A stretch of DNA of 64,000 bases, from positions 930,001-994,000 of the forward strand of contig NZ_PRDM01000001.1 of the NCBI RefSeq assembly GCF_015182285.1, written 5' to 3'. Position 1 is the first letter of the stretch, and each line of letters starts with the position of its first letter. Under the pieces are notes generated by a model, which saw nothing but the letters and a program-made list of their open reading frames with translations, was not told the origin of the DNA and searched no databases. Below are positions 39,105 through 47,975 of this stretch, in pieces. This DNA is from Flavobacterium hungaricum (GTDB taxonomy: Bacteria > Bacteroidota > Bacteroidia > Flavobacteriales > Flavobacteriaceae). The position numbers were made by a program, and so were the translations under genes.

Positions 39105-40496
39105 ATGGGAAATAAATTATCTGGAAAAGACCTGATTAAATTGGGTTTTCCAAAAAACAATTCAATAAATATCGCCTTAGGGCAGATAAACAGATATAGA
39201 AAAAGAGAAAAAAAGGAATCTATTCTAACAGAAGCAAAAGATGTTTTGCTGAATCCTGAAAAGTATGAAGGAAATGGCACTTGGGGAAAAGTGGCCGAGG
39301 GTTTAATAAAACCGGTTCAGGTAAGAATGCATCAGCTCAATAATACAAGAGCGCCTTTTACCATTTTTGGTGAAAACGAAATTGACCAGCAGGCTAAGTT
39401 TCAATTGTATGATTCTTTAAAACTGCCGATTTCTGTTGCAGGAGCATTAATGCCAGACGCGCATTCTGGTTACGGACTGCCCATTGGTGGCGTATTAGCA
39501 ACTGATAATGCGGTGATTCCGTATGGTGTCGGGGTTGATATTGGATGCCGAATGAGTCTTTCGATTTTTGATTTACCGGCTTCGCATTTTAAAGGAAGAG
39601 AGCATCAATTGGAGGCGATCTTGAGAGATAATACCAAATTTGGAATGAACGAAGTGCAGTCTTCAAGGGTGGATCATGAAGTTTTTCATAAAAGTGAATT
39701 TCAGGATATTCCGCTCTTAAAAAATCTTTTGCCAAAGGCTTACAAACAATTGGGAAGTTCTGGGGGAGGAAATCATTTTGTAGAATTTGGAATTGCCAAA
39801 ATTGAGAATCCTGAGAACGAATGGAAATTAGGAAAAGGAGAATATTTTGCTGTTCTGTCTCACAGTGGTTCGCGCGGATTGGGCGCTAATATTGCAAAAC
39901 ATTATACTTATCTGGCGACAAAACAATGTCCGCTGCCAAAAAATGTGCAGCATTTGGCGTGGCTGGATCTGAATACACACGACGGTCAGGAATATTGGCT
40001 GGCTATGAATTTGGCAGGAGAATATGCAAAAGCTTGTCATGATGATATTCACAGAAGAATTGCTAAAGCAATTGGAAGCAGGGTAGTGGTAACGATTGAA
40101 AACCATCACAATTTTGCATGGAAAGAAATTGTAAATGGTCAGGAATGCATTGTGCACAGAAAAGGAGCAACGCCGGCTGGTGAAGGTCAGTTGGGAATTA
40201 TTCCAGGTTCTATGACGGCCCCAGGTTTCATCGTGAAAGGAAAAGGTAATGCAGAAAGTTTAAACTCAGCCTCACATGGTGCAGGGCGCTTATTTTCGAG
40301 AGCCAAATGCAAAAGTACTTTTACGCAGAGTGAGATAAAAAAGGTGTTGAAAAAGCATGAGGTTACTTTGATTGGAGGGAATATTGACGAGGCTCCAATG
40401 GCTTACAAAGACATTACAAAGGTTATGAGTAACCAGACAGAGCTGGTTGAAGTGCTTGGGACTTTTACTCCGAAGATTGTTAGAATGGACCGCTAA
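39105..40496 (+). CDS. rtcB: RNA-splicing ligase RtcB
   Basis: A 463-aa GTP- and Mn-dependent RNA ligase that joins 2',3'-cyclic-phosphate and 5'-OH ends. All landmarks are present: PDAHSGYGLPIGGVLA, the metal-binding GVGVDIGCRMSLS (D145, C148), SSGGGNHFVEFG, LSHSGSRGLGANIAKHY, ENHHNFAW, and the guanylylated histidine H351 in CIVHRKGATPA. A final RMDR precedes the stop. It is linked to prfH and not to archease or a tRNA splicing context, which puts it with the RtcB2-type enzymes that repair cut ribosomal RNA (established for the E. coli rtcB2-prfH pair; inferred here). Spacing: 3 nt after the upstream gene, 18 nt before the next. Confidence 0.96.
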   Translation: MGNKLSGKDLIKLGFPKNNSINIALGQINRYRKREKKESILTEAKDVLLNPEKYEGNGTWGKVAEGLIKPVQVRMHQLNNTRAPFTIFGENEIDQQAKFQLYDSLKLPISVAGALMPDAHSGYGLPIGGVLATDNAVIPYGVGVDIGCRMSLSIFDLPASHFKGREHQLEAILRDNTKFGMNEVQSSRVDHEVFHKSEFQDIPLLKNLLPKAYKQLGSSGGGNHFVEFGIAKIENPENEWKLGKGEYFAVLSHSGSRGLGANIAKHYTYLATKQCPLPKNVQHLAWLDLNTHDGQEYWLAMNLAGEYAKACHDDIHRRIAKAIGSRVVVTIENHHNFAWKEIVNGQECIVHRKGATPAGEGQLGIIPGSMTAPGFIVKGKGNAESLNSASHGAGRLFSRAKCKSTFTQSEIKKVLKKHEVTLIGGNIDEAPMAYKDITKVMSNQTELVEVLGTFTPKIVRMDR

Positions 40497-40514
40497 TTTT
40501 TAAAATTTTAAAAG

Positions 40515-41120
40515 ATGGAAAGATTTCAAGATGAAAATAAATGGCTGGCAAGTTTTGGAGATGTAATCGATGTTAAATGTCCTAACTGCGGTCAAAAAGC
40601 GGTCGTGAAAAGAACTTTTGAAAGCACGTATTATTATCGTGATCAAAAGATTCTGGAATGTAAAAATTGTCATTATTCTAAAAAAGAAAATACTGTAAAA
40701 TACATTGCACATGTTGATTCGTACTGCTGTAATAATGTAGATAAAGTGGAATACAAATCGCAGCTGCTCAATAAAAAACCAGACACGATTAAATTGAAAT
40801 GCCCTGTTTGTAAGGAGATAAAAGCATTTAAACCTAAAATTGAAGAAATTCGATTCGAATTTAGTTCTGATGGTTTGAGTCAAACAGAATCTTGGTTTAA
40901 TGCAGTTTTATGGTATCAGAAAGAGCTGGGAGGGAATCTTTTTTGGGCTTACAATCTGGATCATATTGATTATCTGCAAAGGTACATTCAGGCAGATTTA
41001 AGAGAACGTAACCCAAAAGTGAATGGCGGAGGTACTATGGCAGCACGTTTACCGCAATTTGTAAAAGCAGCAAAAAATAGAGAAAAGCTGTTGAAAATTT
41101 TAAAGAAATGGAAAGAATAA
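40515..41120 (+). CDS. Zinc-ribbon protein of the RtcB-PrfH operon
   Basis: A 201-residue protein with two Cys-pair modules. The first is a zinc ribbon with C22/C25 (KCPNCGQ) and C49/C52 (LECKNCHY); the second has SYCC near residue 71 and LKCPVCKE near residue 98. The C-terminal half is helical with aromatic residues ([33 protein letters not shown]) and a basic end. Such ribbons often bind RNA or proteins of the translation apparatus. The 3' end overlaps prfH by 13 nt, so the two are translationally coupled. The exact role is unknown; it may recruit RtcB or PrfH to the damaged ribosome (inference). Confidence 0.87.
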   Translation: MERFQDENKWLASFGDVIDVKCPNCGQKAVVKRTFESTYYYRDQKILECKNCHYSKKENTVKYIAHVDSYCCNNVDKVEYKSQLLNKKPDTIKLKCPVCKEIKAFKPKIEEIRFEFSSDGLSQTESWFNAVLWYQKELGGNLFWAYNLDHIDYLQRYIQADLRERNPKVNGGGTMAARLPQFVKAAKNREKLLKILKKWKE

Positions 41121-41797
41121 TTCAGATAACAGCGGGTCGAGGACCTGCAGAATGCACTTGGGTAGTTGCCCAAGTGCTAAAAAAAATACTGGAAGAAGCA
41201 CAAGAACAATCTTTGGAAACAGTTTTGCTGCAAAGAGAAGCTGGAGAAGAAAATGGAACTGTAGAAACGGCTTCGATTGCTATAAAAGGCAAAAATGCCA
41301 ATGAGTTTGCAGATTCTTGGATTGGAACGATTCAATGGATTGGTCAGAGTCAGTTTAGGAAAATGCACAAACGCAAAAACTGGTTTATTGGAGTTTTTGA
41401 AATTGAACAGCAGAAAAACAGTTCATTTTCTGAAACGGATATTCAATATCAGGCTATGCGGAGTTCTGGTGCAGGCGGACAACACGTTAATAAAGTGAGT
41501 TCTGCAATTCGGGCAACACATATTCCAACAGGAATTGCGGTTGTTGCGATGGACAGCCGTTCGCAGCATCAAAACAAAAAACTGGCAACAGAGCGATTAT
41601 TAAAAAAACTAGAAGACGAGAAATTACTGCAGCTTAAAAACCATGTTGGAAAACAATGGGAAAATCAATTGAATGTGGAACGCGGCAATCCGGTTCGGGT
41701 TTTTGCAGGAAGTGATTTTAAAAAGAACAAAGTAAGCAAAAGTTATAAAGGAACTCGTCAGAAATTAAAAAACGATTTACGAAATGAAAACAATTGA
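41108..41797 (+). CDS. prfH: Peptide chain release factor-like protein PrfH
   Basis: A 229-aa class I release factor homologue. The catalytic GGQ motif that triggers peptidyl-tRNA hydrolysis is intact (G123, G124, Q125 in [20 protein letters not shown]). The stop-codon recognition domain of RF1/RF2 is absent and is replaced by the PrfH N-terminal domain beginning [21 protein letters not shown]. PrfH is known to act on ribosomes whose 16S rRNA decoding centre has been cut, freeing the subunit so that RtcB can rejoin the RNA (work on E. coli rtcB2-prfH). It overlaps its neighbours by 13 and 14 nt, so the stoichiometry of the whole set is probably coordinated. Confidence 0.95.
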   Translation: MERIIQITAGRGPAECTWVVAQVLKKILEEAQEQSLETVLLQREAGEENGTVETASIAIKGKNANEFADSWIGTIQWIGQSQFRKMHKRKNWFIGVFEIEQQKNSSFSETDIQYQAMRSSGAGGQHVNKVSSAIRATHIPTGIAVVAMDSRSQHQNKKLATERLLKKLEDEKLLQLKNHVGKQWENQLNVERGNPVRVFAGSDFKKNKVSKSYKGTRQKLKNDLRNENN

Positions 41798-42332
41798 TAA
41801 ATACCTTTTTCAGGCTTTGGATAATTACCCTTACTCGCTTGAAGAAACTATAGAATCTTTGGATTATGCTTTTTCTTATGATTCTAAAAACAGTATGGTT
41901 TTGTGCTTATACGGAAGAATTCAGGCCGAACAGCTAGCTAATTATGAAGAAGCAAAAAACTATTTTCAGGAAGCTTTGGCAAACAACATTCATGCGCTTC
42001 AGGTGTATCCGCATTATTTGCAGGCCTTGATTTTGAATGAAGATTATGAAGAAGCGCTTAAATTGGCAGATTTTGCCTTAACTATAAAAGGAATTAATAA
42101 GGCTGAAATTTTTATTCGAAAAGCAATACTTTTAGAAGTGCAGCACCAATTTAAAGAAGCTTTAAAAGAGATTAAATCGGCTAAACTTTATTCTATCCAG
42201 CATGATTATGATTCTGGAATTGGTGAAGTAGAAAAAAGAGTTAAAGACAAAATAGATCTTTTAAAAGATAAAAAGAAGAAATCTCAGAAATCAAAAAAAC
42301 AGTCAAAAAATAAGAAGTCAAAGAAAAATTGA
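41784..42332 (+). CDS. TPR protein with lysine-rich tail, last gene of the RtcB-PrfH operon
   Basis: A 182-residue protein made of about four tetratricopeptide-like helical pairs ([69 protein letters not shown]), ending in a tail of almost only Lys, Ser, Gln and Asn (from about residue 158). The tail suggests electrostatic binding to RNA or the ribosome, and TPRs suggest a protein partner. It overlaps prfH by 14 nt. Function unknown; by position it belongs to the rRNA repair system. Confidence 0.87.
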   Translation: MKTIDKYLFQALDNYPYSLEETIESLDYAFSYDSKNSMVLCLYGRIQAEQLANYEEAKNYFQEALANNIHALQVYPHYLQALILNEDYEEALKLADFALTIKGINKAEIFIRKAILLEVQHQFKEALKEIKSAKLYSIQHDYDSGIGEVEKRVKDKIDLLKDKKKKSQKSKKQSKNKKSKKN

Positions 42333-42405
42333 TTTTTTTGACACCAATTACATTAATTACTGCGTTTTTTCTATAAAGAACTACATTAATTAAGATCTTA
42401 AACTT

Positions 42406-42434
42406 TCCTGCAAGGTTTTTAAAACCTTGCAGGA
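42406..42434. repeat. Perfect 14-bp inverted repeat between convergent genes
   Basis: TCCTGCAAGGTTTT (42406-42419) and its exact complement (42421-42434) around one base. It has no proper T tract on either strand. It could act as a two-way terminator or be one copy of a dispersed palindromic element of the kind common in flavobacterial genomes (recollection, not checked). Confidence 0.8.
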
Positions 42435-42446
42435 ATTAATTTTAAA

Positions 42447-43193
42447 TTATTTCCATTGCAGCTCTAGTGCGAAGCATGTTTTTTCTTCTTTTGTAATACT
42501 GAATTTTGTTTTCTGCGGATCTTCAACCTCATTTTCGTGTATTATAACAGTATCTTTTAACGAAAGTTCTTTCATGAAATTCATTTCAAAACTTTGAAGT
42601 TCCTGTTTGATGATCTTTGATGGATTTACGTGATCCAGGCACCATTCTAAATATTTGACATTATTTACGTGATTTACAATGTCTAAATCGGATAAATACA
42701 CTTTTTTTTCAGCTACAGCCTTCTTCTCGTGATTAATATTGATTTTAGAAAAACCTTGCTCGGTAGCTTTATTTTCGGGATACAGTTCAAAATGTTCAAA
42801 TGGCAGCGCCAAAGGTTCAGAACGGCGTGTCTGTGTATTAAAAACGGCCCAATAGGTTTCGCAGCCGACGATTTTTTTGCCTCCTACATACATTTCTAGT
42901 GCTCGAAGGGAACGTGAATTTTCAAGATTATTGATCCAGGTTTTTACAGTCACAATATCCTGCCATTTTGGTAATGCAGTTACTTCTACACGCATTCTGC
43001 TTAAAACCCATGCTTGGTTGAATTCCTGCATATCGTAAAAACTGATTCCTCCCACTTCTGAATGTGCTGCTGCAGTTAATTGTAATATATTGCACAAATC
43101 GGTGTATCTTAAATAGCCCGTTGGCGTACATTGTGTAAAATTAATTTCCCAGTCTTTGCTTAAAACTGATGTGAAATTTGGAGAAATTGGCAT
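42447..43193 (-). CDS. Acyl-ACP thioesterase (FatA type)
   Basis: A 248-aa double hot-dog thioesterase that releases fatty acids from acyl carrier protein. Typical features are the N-terminal Q-rich strand region with CTPTGYLRYTDLCNILQ, LSRMRVEV, VTVKTWINNLENSRSLRALEMY and, in the second hot-dog domain, the catalytic Asn/His region LSDLDIVNHVNNVKYLEWCLDH. The gene is convergent with the RtcB-PrfH operon. The next gene downstream on the plus strand is unrelated, so this is probably a single-gene unit. Confidence 0.93.
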   Translation of the reverse strand: MPISPNFTSVLSKDWEINFTQCTPTGYLRYTDLCNILQLTAAAHSEVGGISFYDMQEFNQAWVLSRMRVEVTALPKWQDIVTVKTWINNLENSRSLRALEMYVGGKKIVGCETYWAVFNTQTRRSEPLALPFEHFELYPENKATEQGFSKININHEKKAVAEKKVYLSDLDIVNHVNNVKYLEWCLDHVNPSKIIKQELQSFEMNFMKELSLKDTVIIHENEVEDPQKTKFSITKEEKTCFALELQWK

Positions 43194-43225
43194 GACGTTT
43201 TCATTTTATTTAAACTGCTGCAAAA

Positions 43226-43819
43226 TTAGTGAATTTTTAGACCAATATTGAGCTGAATCAATTTTGCATTGTCATAAAACGAGACAAATTCAGGAGAAGT
43301 GTTAATATCAAGATTTGAGTGTAAATAGCAAAGCCCCAAAAATACGGATAATCTTTTAGCCAGTTGATAATCGGTGTTGAAACCAATTCGGATGTTATTT
43401 CCTGTTTGTTTTCCAAAGCTTTTGTCGCTGGAGCTAAATTTAAGCCTTACATCTCCAATACCGAAATAAGGCTCTATATTTAGTTTTTCGAGTATTTTTA
43501 TTTCATACGAAATATTTCCGTAAGCAGTATGATAATGTGCTCCATCGATATTTCCGGCTTTTGTAATGTCTGTAGTTGAATAGGGGATATAATCATAACC
43601 AGCCCCGAGTTTAAAATTGTGAATTCTTAAGAAACTGAAATTGGTTCCGATTCCTAATTTGCCATCGTTGGCTTCTGCTAAAAAATTAGCACCAAAATTT
43701 GATGGAATTATGGCATTTACTCGAATATCGTGATTGAATTTGACTAGATTATTATTTTCAGTTTTTTGACCGTATGTTAATTGAAGAATGAATAAGAAAA
43801 TAAAAACTTTAAATTTCAT
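43226..43819 (-). CDS. Outer-membrane beta-barrel protein of unknown function
   Basis: A 197-residue exported protein: signal peptide ending QLTYGQ, then alternating hydrophobic and polar strands with glycine turns (LGIGTNFSFLRIHNFKLGAGYDY, NIRIGFNTDYQLAKRLSVFLGLCYLHS) and a C-terminal strand ending IQLNIGLKIH. This is the pattern of a small beta-barrel. It starts 2 nt after the repaired reading frame of the upstream lipoprotein gene, so the two form an operon. Confidence 0.85.
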   Translation of the reverse strand: MKFKVFIFLFILQLTYGQKTENNNLVKFNHDIRVNAIIPSNFGANFLAEANDGKLGIGTNFSFLRIHNFKLGAGYDYIPYSTTDITKAGNIDGAHYHTAYGNISYEIKILEKLNIEPYFGIGDVRLKFSSSDKSFGKQTGNNIRIGFNTDYQLAKRLSVFLGLCYLHSNLDINTSPEFVSFYDNAKLIQLNIGLKIH

Positions 43820-43821
43820 AA

Positions 43822-44507
43822 TTAATAAGTTATGGTGTGGATTACTTTTTCAGAATTGATAGTGATAACGGCTTCGTGTTTTGTGCTCACAATATTGGCA
43901 GGATTAGAATGATCTCTAACCGTATAATTTAATTTTAGATTTGATTCTTTGCCACGTCAAAGTGGGTAGTGATATACTGGTTTTCATCTTCATTTTTGTC
44001 TAAATTGATGATGCTTTCGGCTAAATTACCTTCAACAAACACTTCGGTGATTTCTTTGTTATTTGTTGTACTGTTTAAAACTACTTCGAGCTGTGTAATC
44101 TCATCGTTTTTGTACAAAACTATTTTATTGAAATCTAATTTGTAATTAGAGAAATTTCTCTTTGAGGTCTTGATGTTTTTAGATTGATAATCAGATGTTA
44201 GATTCGAATTATAATCGATGTAGGAGCGGCCGTTGATTGTAGTTATAATATCGATGTCATCACTTTTTGGTGCTGGAAAAATCATCGTAAATTTTCCATC
44301 TGTATCAGTATTTGTGTAACTGATCAAATCAGAATCTCCGTAAGTTCCGTCAGAATAAGTGTTTATTTCAATCCTTTTATCAGCAATAGGATTGTTTTCT
44401 TTGTCAATAAGCTGGCCTTGAACAACAAATCGGGTTTCGCCGTCGTATTGAATCTCACAAGAAGAAAATGTAAAAACAGTAAGAAATAGAAGTAGATTTT
44501 TTTTCAT
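43822..44507 (-). pseudogene. Carboxypeptidase-regulatory-like lipoprotein gene with a one-base frameshift
   Basis: The gene begins at 44507 with a lipoprotein signal (FTFSSC) and a beta-sandwich domain of the carboxypeptidase regulatory type (VVQGQLIDKENNPIADKRIEI, TDTDGKFTMIFPAP). The frame stops at 43935 after 190 codons, right after HFDVAK. In the next frame coding resumes at the same point, reading ESNLKLNYTVRDHSNPANIV and on to VIHTITY, with a stop at 43822-43824, 2 nt before the next gene. Adding one A to the AAA run after GTGGC restores a single 228-residue protein. Thus either a real single-base deletion has truncated the protein by 38 residues, or this is a sequencing error in a homopolymer. 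Confidence 0.85.
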
Positions 44508-44555
44508 TTAGACAAATTTTGATTGAGTCTAAATGTAAGTAATTAACTGATAAAT

Positions 44556-45479
44556 TTATATTTTTAGATTTAAATTTATGTAATCAATTATATCTTGTCG
44601 ATTTACTGCGTAATCGAACCATTTGGTATTTTCGTTACGTTTGAACCAGGTTAATTGTCTTTTTGAAAATCGTCTGGTATTTTTTTTGATTTCTTCGACA
44701 GCAAAATCAAGCGAAAAATCTCCATCGAAGTAACTGAATAGTTCTCGATAACCGACCGTTTGCAATGCATTTAATTCTTTGTTGGGATAAAGTGCTTTTG
44801 CTTCTTCTAGTAATCCTTGATTTATCATTATATCAACCCGCTGGTTTATTCTGCTGTAAATCATTTCTCTATCGGCATCTAATCCGATTAAAATGGGAGT
44901 GAAGTTTCTATTGTTTTTCTTTTGATTTAAGAAAGTAGAATATGGTTTTTGTGCGCCAATGCAGACTTCTACAAAACGCATCATTCGCTGCGGATTTTGT
45001 AAGGTCTGAGGATTTTCGGTTGTTATTTTTTGATAATAATCGGGATCTAGATTTTTCAGCTGTTGCTGGAGGTATTCGATTCCGAGTTTTTCGTAATTTG
45101 CATTTACTTCTTGTCGAACTTCTGTAGCAATTTCGGGAAATTCGTCAAAACCTTTTAAAATAGCGTCAACATATAAACCAGAACCTCCGATCAGGATTGC
45201 AAAATCGTTGGTTTGAAATAATTCATCTAGTTTTAAAAGTGCTTCTTTTTCGTAATCACCAACGGTATAATTTTCAAAAATTGATTTATTTTGAATGAAA
45301 TGATGTTTTGCGGCATGTAATTCGTCCTGACTTGGAACTGCGGTTCCGATTGTCATTTCTTTGAAAAACTGACGGCTGTCGCAAGAGATGATTTCGCAAT
45401 TAAAATGCTGTGCCAAAGCAATACTTAAGGCTGTTTTGCCTATGGCTGTTGGTCCGACAATGGTAATTAGGTATTTCAT
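44556..45479 (-). CDS. miaA: tRNA dimethylallyltransferase MiaA
   Basis: A 307-aa enzyme that adds a dimethylallyl group to A37 of tRNAs reading codons with U first. Motifs: P-loop IVGPTAIGKTALSIALA, CDSRQFFKEMTIGTAVPS, the GGSGLYVDAILKGFDEFP segment, and QNPQRMMRFVEV in the prenyl-transfer channel, ending with FSKRQLTWFKRNENTKWFD. All expected parts are present. It appears to be a single gene; the next gene upstream (ion channel) is 154 nt away. Confidence 0.97.
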   Translation of the reverse strand: MKYLITIVGPTAIGKTALSIALAQHFNCEIISCDSRQFFKEMTIGTAVPSQDELHAAKHHFIQNKSIFENYTVGDYEKEALLKLDELFQTNDFAILIGGSGLYVDAILKGFDEFPEIATEVRQEVNANYEKLGIEYLQQQLKNLDPDYYQKITTENPQTLQNPQRMMRFVEVCIGAQKPYSTFLNQKKNNRNFTPILIGLDADREMIYSRINQRVDIMINQGLLEEAKALYPNKELNALQTVGYRELFSYFDGDFSLDFAVEEIKKNTRRFSKRQLTWFKRNENTKWFDYAVNRQDIIDYINLNLKI

Positions 45480-45633
45480 ATTTTTTTAGCCCAGATAGAA
45501 ACGAAAACCCCGGACTTATATTTGTTAGTTTTTTTGGAATAAAAAAGCGACCAGCGGAAGCTCTTTTTATGACTTAAAAAAACAACAAAGATAAGGAGGA
45601 GTTGAAGTGTATAGCTGGAATTGCTTCATAAAA

Positions 45634-46473
45634 TTAATTAGTTGGTAAGGTTTTGCCGCATTGATAGCAATATTTTGCATTGTCAAAGTGCAATTGGGCA
45701 TTGCATTGTGAGCATGTTTTTTTACCGCTTACAGAACTGTTTCTTAGACTGGCTTTTGCAAATTCAGCTGTTACAATTCCGGTTGGGACGGCAATAATTC
45801 CGTAACCCATAATCATGACAAGCGAGGCTAGAAACTGTCCTAGAGGTGTTATTGGTGAAATATCTCCATATCCAACGGTTGTTAATGTTACAATGGACCA
45901 ATAAATGCTGACGGGAATGCTGGTAAAACCGCTTTCTTTTCCTTCTACAACGTACATTAAGGATCCGATGATGACGGCGCTTATTACGACGAAATAAATG
46001 AAGACTAAGATTTTTTCTTTACTGGCTTCTAATGCTTCTTTTAATTGGTAGGATTGATGTGAGATTTGCGGAATGTGCAGGATTTTGAATAATCTCAAGA
46101 AACGCAGGACTCTTACAATTGTTAATACGCTTGTGGCCGGAAAAAATATGGACAAATACATGGGTAAAATTGCCAATAGGTCTATAATTCCGTAGAAACT
46201 GATGGCGTATTTTCTTGGTTTTTGGATGGATATTATCCTTAAAATATATTCTATAGTAAAAAATATAGTTATGATCCATTCGCAGACTAACAGCTGTTGA
46301 TGGTATTTACTACTGATTCCTTCTACAGTATCGAGCATTACCAAAAGGACACTGAGCAAAATAAGCCCAAGAAGAACCAAATCAAACATTCTGCCGGCTA
46401 AAGTGTTGGTTCCGTAAAGAATGATTTTTATTTTCTCTCTAAAAATCTCGTATTTTGATTTATGTTTTGCCAT
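45634..46473 (-). CDS. Voltage-gated-type potassium channel with C-terminal zinc ribbon
   Basis: A 279-aa ion transporter with six membrane segments. S4 carries spaced Arg/Lys (IVRVLRFLRLFKIL) as in voltage sensors, and the pore has the K+ selectivity filter TLTTVGYGDISP. After S6 (MIMGYGIIAVPTGIVTAEF) a short linker leads to a C-terminal zinc ribbon with two Cys pairs, CSQCN and CYQCG. The ribbon is unusual for a channel and could serve assembly or metal/redox sensing (inference). It is followed closely on the same strand by neither gene with a known link; the exonuclease gene is 22 nt upstream. Confidence 0.93.
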   Translation of the reverse strand: MAKHKSKYEIFREKIKIILYGTNTLAGRMFDLVLLGLILLSVLLVMLDTVEGISSKYHQQLLVCEWIITIFFTIEYILRIISIQKPRKYAISFYGIIDLLAILPMYLSIFFPATSVLTIVRVLRFLRLFKILHIPQISHQSYQLKEALEASKEKILVFIYFVVISAVIIGSLMYVVEGKESGFTSIPVSIYWSIVTLTTVGYGDISPITPLGQFLASLVMIMGYGIIAVPTGIVTAEFAKASLRNSSVSGKKTCSQCNAQLHFDNAKYCYQCGKTLPTN

Positions 46474-46495
46474 ATCAGGAAGATAGGTAAGTGGT

Positions 46496-47857
46496 TTAAA
46501 AATGAAGAATTTTGAGCGATTTGGTTTTACGGATGTAATTTTGAATTATATTTTTTACATCGCGATTGTGCTGCATCGGAATTAAGATGTTTTTTAGGAT
46601 TTCGATGTTGGTGATTTGATAATTTAGATCGTAATAGGCATACCCTTTGTAAGTTCCATTTTCTATTAAAACAGCGCTTCTTTCGTTAACGTTACGGCCT
46701 TTGTCTATCAAAATCATGCTTTTATTATCAAAACTGTTTTCTGAAATGAATTGTTTTACGCGTTCATTGTACATTTCGGGAGTTATGGCACCAATGCATG
46801 CGCCGTCACATTCTTTAATTTTGTATTGAAAGCATTCTGCTTTGCTTTGGTATAAACCGGTAAGTTTCTGGCAAAGATGGTATTTTGATGTAAACCTGAA
46901 AAGGGCATTTTTACCTTCTTGCAAAGAGGCATAGGAGGTAATTTCTTTTTTGCGCCCGTCTGCTTTTTCAAGTTTTAAATTAAGATATCCGTTTGCGTCT
47001 TTCTCTGCGTAAATTGCAAATGGAAATATAGTTTTGCGCTGCGAACGATTGTATCTCGGACGGTTTACTTTTATTTCTTCGCTTTCTTTTAAAAGAGCGA
47101 TTAATTCACTTCCGGTTTCATCATACGTAATGGTAAAAACTTCGGCTTGAATTCTTTTACTTTTTTTATTTGTAGATGTAAAATGCTGATTGATTCTCTT
47201 TTTTATATTGCGGCTTTTACCAATATAAATTAAGGTGCCGCCTTCGTCATGTACATAATAAGTTCCGGTTTTAGATGACATTTGGGCAAGTAAATCCAAT
47301 AATTTTGGAGCGATTCCTTTTTCTATTTCAAGTTTAATGAAATCTTTTACAATTGTTTTTTCTAAATCCTTTTCTAAAAGCATTTTGAAAAGTTTAACCG
47401 TGGCCATTGCGTCGCCGCTGGCACGATGACGGTCTGCCATCGGGATGCCCAGTGCACGAACCAGTTTTCCTAAGCTGTATGAGGTTTGTTCTGGAATTAA
47501 TTTTTTGGCTAATTCTACTGTACAGAGTGTTTTGGCTTCAAAACTGTAGCCAAGACGTCTGAATTCGGTACGAAGGATTCGGTAATCAAAAGAGGCGTTG
47601 TGGGCAACTATAATACAATCTGAAGTGATTTCTATAATTCGTTTTGCTACTTCGTAAAACTTGGGTGCCGATTGCAGCATCGCATTGTTAATTCCAGTTA
47701 GTTTTACCACAAAAGGCTGAATCGGAATTTCAGGATTAACAAGGCTGATGAATTGATCAACTACTTCATGCCCGTCAAATTTATAGATGGCGATTTCGGT
47801 AATTCCCTCTTCATTAAATTGTCCTCCAGTGGTTTCTATGTCAAGTATTGCGTACAT
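46496..47857 (-). CDS. DEDD exonuclease fused to a GIY-YIG (UvrC-like) endonuclease
   Basis: A 453-aa nuclease fusion. Residues 1-165 are an epsilon-type 3'-5' exonuclease domain: AILDIETTGG (Exo I), VAHNASFDYRIL (Exo II) and HRASGDAMATVKLF (Exo III). Residues about 195-280 are a GIY-YIG domain like that of UvrC (SKTGTYYVHDEGGTLIYIGKSRNIKKRINQHF), followed by UvrC/Cho-like sequence with Cys (CQKLTGLY, CFQYKIKECDGACIGA). ATG 47857 was preferred over an in-frame TTG at 47875 in repetitive sequence. Proteins of this composition are widespread in Bacteroidetes, and a repair role resembling Cho is likely but not proved. Confidence 0.93.
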   Translation of the reverse strand: MYAILDIETTGGQFNEEGITEIAIYKFDGHEVVDQFISLVNPEIPIQPFVVKLTGINNAMLQSAPKFYEVAKRIIEITSDCIIVAHNASFDYRILRTEFRRLGYSFEAKTLCTVELAKKLIPEQTSYSLGKLVRALGIPMADRHRASGDAMATVKLFKMLLEKDLEKTIVKDFIKLEIEKGIAPKLLDLLAQMSSKTGTYYVHDEGGTLIYIGKSRNIKKRINQHFTSTNKKSKRIQAEVFTITYDETGSELIALLKESEEIKVNRPRYNRSQRKTIFPFAIYAEKDANGYLNLKLEKADGRKKEITSYASLQEGKNALFRFTSKYHLCQKLTGLYQSKAECFQYKIKECDGACIGAITPEMYNERVKQFISENSFDNKSMILIDKGRNVNERSAVLIENGTYKGYAYYDLNYQITNIEILKNILIPMQHNRDVKNIIQNYIRKTKSLKILHF

Positions 47858-47860
47858 TTT

Positions 47861-47971
47861 CAATGTCAATGTCAAAAATCAATATCAAAAATCAATTTCA
47901 ATGTCAATATCAAAAATCAAAGATTTAAAGTTGAAGTTTGTTATTGCTATTGCTATTGTCATTGCCATTGA
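47861..47971. repeat. Degenerate simple repeats between the exonuclease and four-helix genes
   Basis: Block one (47861-47922) is built of varied copies of CAATATCAAAAAT and CAATGT; block two (47938-47971) of TTGCTA/TTGTCA-type hexamers. A related direct repeat TTGTAATTGAT occurs twice at 48345-48374 on the other side of the four-helix gene. Confidence 0.7.
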
Positions 47972-47975
47972 AAAA

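Noticed and set aside
40500..40883. 127-codon antisense ORF over the zinc-ribbon gene
   Set aside because: The sense frame has paired Cys motifs and operon overlap; the antisense frame has none.
47861..47971. CRISPR or VNTR-type array
   Set aside because: The units are degenerate, 6-13 bp long and have no unique spacers; they are called simple repeats only.
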